A stretch of 8,863 nt of DNA from an uncultured Aquificaceae bacterium (GTDB lineage: Bacteria; Aquificota; Aquificia; Aquificales; Aquificaceae). The translations under genes and the position numbers were made by a program. Where the stretch lies: NCBI GenBank assembly GCA_938002625.1, contig CALLAD010000100.1, positions 1-8,863 on the forward strand. Reading direction: 5' to 3'. Positions 6,770-8,863 of the stretch are shown here, piece by piece. Each line of letters starts with the position of its first letter. Position 1 is the stretch's first letter. The notes beneath the pieces are model-generated. The model was given only the letters and a program-made list of their open reading frames with translations. It searched no databases and was not told the DNA's origin.

Positions 6770-7283
6770 TGGAGAAGGTAATTACAAAGTAGAAACGCCC
6801 ATAGGCTTTCTAAATCATATGCTGGAAACTATTGCAAGACATGGAAAATTTGATATAGAAGTACACGCAGAAGGGGATATTCACGTATCACACCACCATA
6901 CGGTTGAGGATGTAGGTATTGTTTTAGGTATGGCCACCTTACAAGCCTTAGGTAATAAAAAGGGTATAAATCGCTACGGCTATGCTATAGTGCCCATGGA
7001 CGAAGCCTTGGTTTTAGCAAGCATAGATATTTCGGGTAGACCCTTATTTTTTTACGAGGACATTAACCTAAGGGGTAAAATAACAAACTTTGACTTTGAA
7101 CTTATATGGGAATTTTTTAAGGGCTTTGCCCTTGAAAGCAAAAGCACATTACATATAAGGGTAATTTCTGGTAAAATCCTTCATCACGTAGCCGAGGCTT
7201 CTTTTAAAGCCTTTGCCCTTAGCTTAAGGCAAGCAGTGGAAATAACAGGTGACAAAATTCCTTCAACAAAAGATAGTCTTTAG
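6705..7283 (+). CDS. hisB: Imidazoleglycerol-phosphate dehydratase, monofunctional
   Basis: HisB removes water from imidazole glycerol phosphate to give imidazole acetol phosphate, a late-middle step of histidine synthesis; it is a manganese enzyme of 24 subunits. The 192 residues make a monofunctional form without the phosphatase domain found in enterobacteria. Metal and active-site blocks are H38 in FLNHML (35-40), H46 in RHGKFD (45-50), HHTVEDVG (64-71), PMDEAL (97-102) and [11 protein letters not shown] (160-170), ending in the usual [16 protein letters not shown] (174-189). The start is set by [13 protein letters not shown] (1-13), matching the family opening MR-x-A-x-x-x-R-x-T-x-E-T, even though it lies inside holA and has no Shine-Dalgarno sequence. 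Unusual residues are Ser62-His63 where Asp-Asp is common before HHTVED, and Ile158 where Asn is common two residues before the second HH pair. No other his gene is present. It ends exactly against the convergent TPR gene. Confidence 0.95.
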   Translation: MRKAYITRQTRETKIGLKLNLDGEGNYKVETPIGFLNHMLETIARHGKFDIEVHAEGDIHVSHHHTVEDVGIVLGMATLQALGNKKGINRYGYAIVPMDEALVLASIDISGRPLFFYEDINLRGKITNFDFELIWEFFKGFALESKSTLHIRVISGKILHHVAEASFKAFALSLRQAVEITGDKIPSTKDSL

Positions 7284-7298
7284 TTATTCTTGGACTAT
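7273..7298. repeat. Short inverted repeat across two abutting stop codons
   Basis: ATAGTC (7273-7278) and GACTAT (7293-7298) form a perfect six-base inverted repeat around a 14-base loop that contains both the hisB stop (TAG 7281-7283) and the stop of the minus-strand TPR gene (7286-7284). It is the only stem candidate at this convergent junction. It is too short and lacks a U-run on the plus side; on the minus side it is followed by CTTTTGTTG, only mildly U-rich. I do not call it a terminator. Confidence 0.3.
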
Positions 7299-8465
7299 AA
7301 AGCCCTCTATCCTCATGCCCTTTAGCCTTCTAAGCTCGTTAGCAGCCTCCCTTCTATCACGAAAGTCACCGTAAAGAACTCTATAAACTCCCGACCTTTC
7401 AACTATTACTAAACCTTTTAGGTTTAATTTATTTTCCAATTTGCTTTTCCACGCGTTTGCAGAATCTAAGGATGAGAAAGCACCCAATTGTATTTTGTAA
7501 GAGGGGGTTGTTGTATTTTTATCTACCTGAGTTTTCTGATCTTTCTCTGTTTGGTCGCTTACAGGCTCAGGTTCTTTAATGTCTTCTTGTTTTTGATCCC
7601 TTTGAGTTTCCCTGTAAGTTACTTTAATTTCTCTTTGTTCCCCAATTCTAACTTCATCGGGAGATGAAGTTTCAACTTCCTTAATATGGTCTTTAACTTT
7701 ACCAGTCTTCTCAGCTATGAGCACTAAATTAAGAAGGTCATAGGCCCGAGAGGTTACTAAAGGATCCCTTTGTTTGGCTTCTAAAACCCTTTTAATATGA
7801 TTTTCAGCCTTTGCATAGTTTCCAAGCTCGTATTCAATTCGTGCCAAGCTTAATTCTAAATTGGGATCCTCCAAGCCGTTATTTATAAGATTTTGGTATA
7901 TTTTTTTAGCATCTTCATAATTTTTTTCCGATTCATATATTTGAGCAAGTTCAAGTTGAGCATTTACAAACATGGGATAATAATCTACGGCTCTTGAGAG
8001 ATATCTTTTGTACTCATCCAAATTGCCCAATGCTTGATAGTTTTTAGCAATGTAATAAAAAACCATGTACCTCTGCGGATAGGCTTCATCCTCTGCAGCT
8101 TCTTTTAATATGCTAACAGCCTTCTCATAGTTCCCTTGTCTGTAGTACATTATTCCAAGATTTAGCCTTGCTTCCGTGTATTTTTTATCCACCTGAAGAG
8201 CCCTAAGGAAAGCTTTTTCAGCCTTTTCATATTCCCTTACTTCCATGTAGGCCAAACCCAAGGCATTCCAGACCTTTGGTTCCGTTGGAGAAATCTGCGA
8301 AGCTTTAAAAAAGTAAGCTATTGCTTCAGAGTAGTTTTTTGCCATGTAAGAAGCCATACCCATATCGTAGAAATATTGCCACTGGGGATTGCTCTTTGTT
8401 TCTTGATTGGTGGCACAGGAAGATAATAGGAGCAAAAGTAAAAGAAAAGCAAGCTTTCTCCTCAT
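7284..8465 (-). CDS. TPR lipoprotein with C-terminal SPOR domain
   Basis: The 393-residue protein begins with a lipoprotein signal: MRRK, a run of seven Leu, and the lipobox LSSC with Cys17 as the lipid-anchored residue. Residues 31-236 hold about six tetratricopeptide repeats, starting near 31, 65, 99, 133, 168 and 203, with clear cores such as VWNALGLAYMEVREYEKAEKA (second repeat, from 65) and ARLNLGIMYYRQGNYEKA (99-116). A charged, Gln/Glu/Lys/Thr-rich linker (about 255-320) leads to a SPOR domain (about 322-392: YKIQLGAFSS at 323-332, then GVYRVLYGDFRDRREA at 359-374). SPOR domains bind peptidoglycan stripped of stem peptides, common at division sites, so an envelope scaffold or division role is likely. 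The N-terminal half resembles PilF/PilW-type pilus lipoproteins, but the SPOR end argues against a plain pilotin. The ATG overlaps the upstream SPOR gene's stop (ATGA), implying coupled translation. The exact function is not recognised. Confidence 0.85.
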   Translation of the reverse strand: MRRKLAFLLLLLLLSSCATNQETKSNPQWQYFYDMGMASYMAKNYSEAIAYFFKASQISPTEPKVWNALGLAYMEVREYEKAEKAFLRALQVDKKYTEARLNLGIMYYRQGNYEKAVSILKEAAEDEAYPQRYMVFYYIAKNYQALGNLDEYKRYLSRAVDYYPMFVNAQLELAQIYESEKNYEDAKKIYQNLINNGLEDPNLELSLARIEYELGNYAKAENHIKRVLEAKQRDPLVTSRAYDLLNLVLIAEKTGKVKDHIKEVETSSPDEVRIGEQREIKVTYRETQRDQKQEDIKEPEPVSDQTEKDQKTQVDKNTTTPSYKIQLGAFSSLDSANAWKSKLENKLNLKGLVIVERSGVYRVLYGDFRDRREAANELRRLKGMRIEGFIVQE

Positions 8466-8863
8466 CTTACTAAAACAGCATCGCCGAAGGTTTTCCTTAT
8501 TTTTTCAAGTTCTTTCTTTATATCACTTGTTGCAACCATGATCCTAACCTTATAAAAGTTATTCTCTTCTACTATATTCACCTTATATTTCATACTCCTT
8601 GCTTTTTCCGCCATTCTATGGGCTCCTTCCTTGTTTATAAAGGCACCTATTTGTATAGTATAGCTTTTCACTTCTTCTTTGGCATGCTCCTTTTGAGTTT
8701 TTTGCTCTACCTTAACCACCTGCTTTTCTGAGGTCTTGATGGTAGTTTTTTGCATTTCTTCTTGTCTGGGCTCTTGTTTTTCTTTAGCCTTTTCTTCTAT
8801 AATTTTTTGAGCTATAGGATCTTTCTCCGAAGGCTGATTTTGTTTTTCTATTGGTTTTTGATC
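8462..8863 (-). CDS. SPOR-domain protein, C-terminal part (5' end outside window)
   Basis: The frame stays open to the window edge, giving 133 visible residues; the ATG at 8755 is probably internal because the same low-complexity charged sequence continues 36 codons upstream without a stop. The visible part is a Lys/Glu/Gln-rich, probably disordered linker (first 65 or so residues) followed by a SPOR domain: SYTIQIGAFINKEGAH near the start of the domain, NNFYKVRIMV in its middle and a C-terminal DAVLVR. Full-length SPOR proteins with such linkers usually have one N-terminal membrane helix and lie in the periplasm, but that part is not seen. The stop overlaps the next gene by four bases, so the two SPOR proteins are very likely made together. 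Whether the missing N-terminus carries a membrane anchor, TPRs or an enzyme cannot be told. Confidence 0.75.
   Translation of the reverse strand, partial: DQKPIEKQNQPSEKDPIAQKIIEEKAKEKQEPRQEEMQKTTIKTSEKQVVKVEQKTQKEHAKEEVKSYTIQIGAFINKEGAHRMAEKARSMKYKVNIVEENNFYKVRIMVATSDIKKELEKIRKTFGDAVLVR

Noticed and set aside
7273..7298. Bidirectional intrinsic terminator between hisB and the TPR gene
   Set aside because: The stem has only six pairs with four or more A-T, the loop is 14 bases, and there is no U-run on the plus strand.
8462..8755. Treating the SPOR gene as a complete 97-residue protein starting at 8755
   Set aside because: The frame is open upstream to the window edge with the same charged linker composition, so the gene is longer and the true start is outside.
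1..8863. CRISPR arrays, tRNA or rRNA genes, insertion sequences, toxin-antitoxin or phage genes
   Set aside because: No spaced direct repeats, cloverleaf-like sequence, transposase motifs or accessory genes were seen; nearly every base is in a housekeeping or envelope gene.

Overview
The window is almost entirely coding: nine complete or nearly complete genes plus two that run off the edges, and no gene-free stretch longer than 38 bases. Base composition is AT-rich. Arg is mostly AGG/AGA and Ile often ATA, proteins are rich in Lys/Glu, and unrelated housekeeping genes are packed into tight overlapping operons. Together with the protein sequences this suggests a thermophilic bacterium of the Aquificota (Hydrogenobacter/Thermocrinis/Aquifex type). 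That assignment is inference from style and remembered family sequences, not from a search.

Layout. (1) Positions 1-1539, minus strand: accC (biotin carboxylase of acetyl-CoA carboxylase) followed by holB (clamp-loader delta-prime, N-terminal part only), joined by a one-base TGATG stop/start overlap. (2) Positions 1540-1577: a 38-bp divergent gap that must carry the start signals for both directions unless these lie inside the genes; it contains alternating TTTAC/GTAAA boxes and a perfect 13-bp palindrome. (3) Positions 1578-7283, plus strand: a six-gene run ubiX, a PflX-type radical SAM gene, mnmE, rho, holA, hisB. Junctions are +21, +1, +14, -4 and -65 bases, so one operon is likely. (4) Positions 7284-8863, minus strand: two envelope genes in a 4-base ATGA overlap, a SPOR-domain protein (5' end outside the window) and a lipoprotein with about six TPRs and its own SPOR domain. 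This block converges on hisB with no base between the two stop codons.

How the genes relate. The plus-strand run mixes flavin-cofactor synthesis (UbiX), an unassigned radical SAM enzyme, tRNA wobble-uridine modification (MnmE), transcription termination (Rho), replication (HolA) and histidine synthesis (HisB). The only clear functional link across the window is that the two clamp-loader subunits HolA and HolB are encoded about 5.5 kb apart on opposite strands. The right-hand pair looks like peptidoglycan- or division-associated envelope proteins and is the least understood part.

I see no mobile element, RNA gene, CRISPR array or obvious new defence system. The best second-look items are the 65-base out-of-frame holA/hisB overlap, the in-phase A8 tract in holA with prompt stops in both other frames, the tandem SPOR proteins, the palindromic divergent gap, and the uncharacterised radical SAM enzyme next to ubiX.
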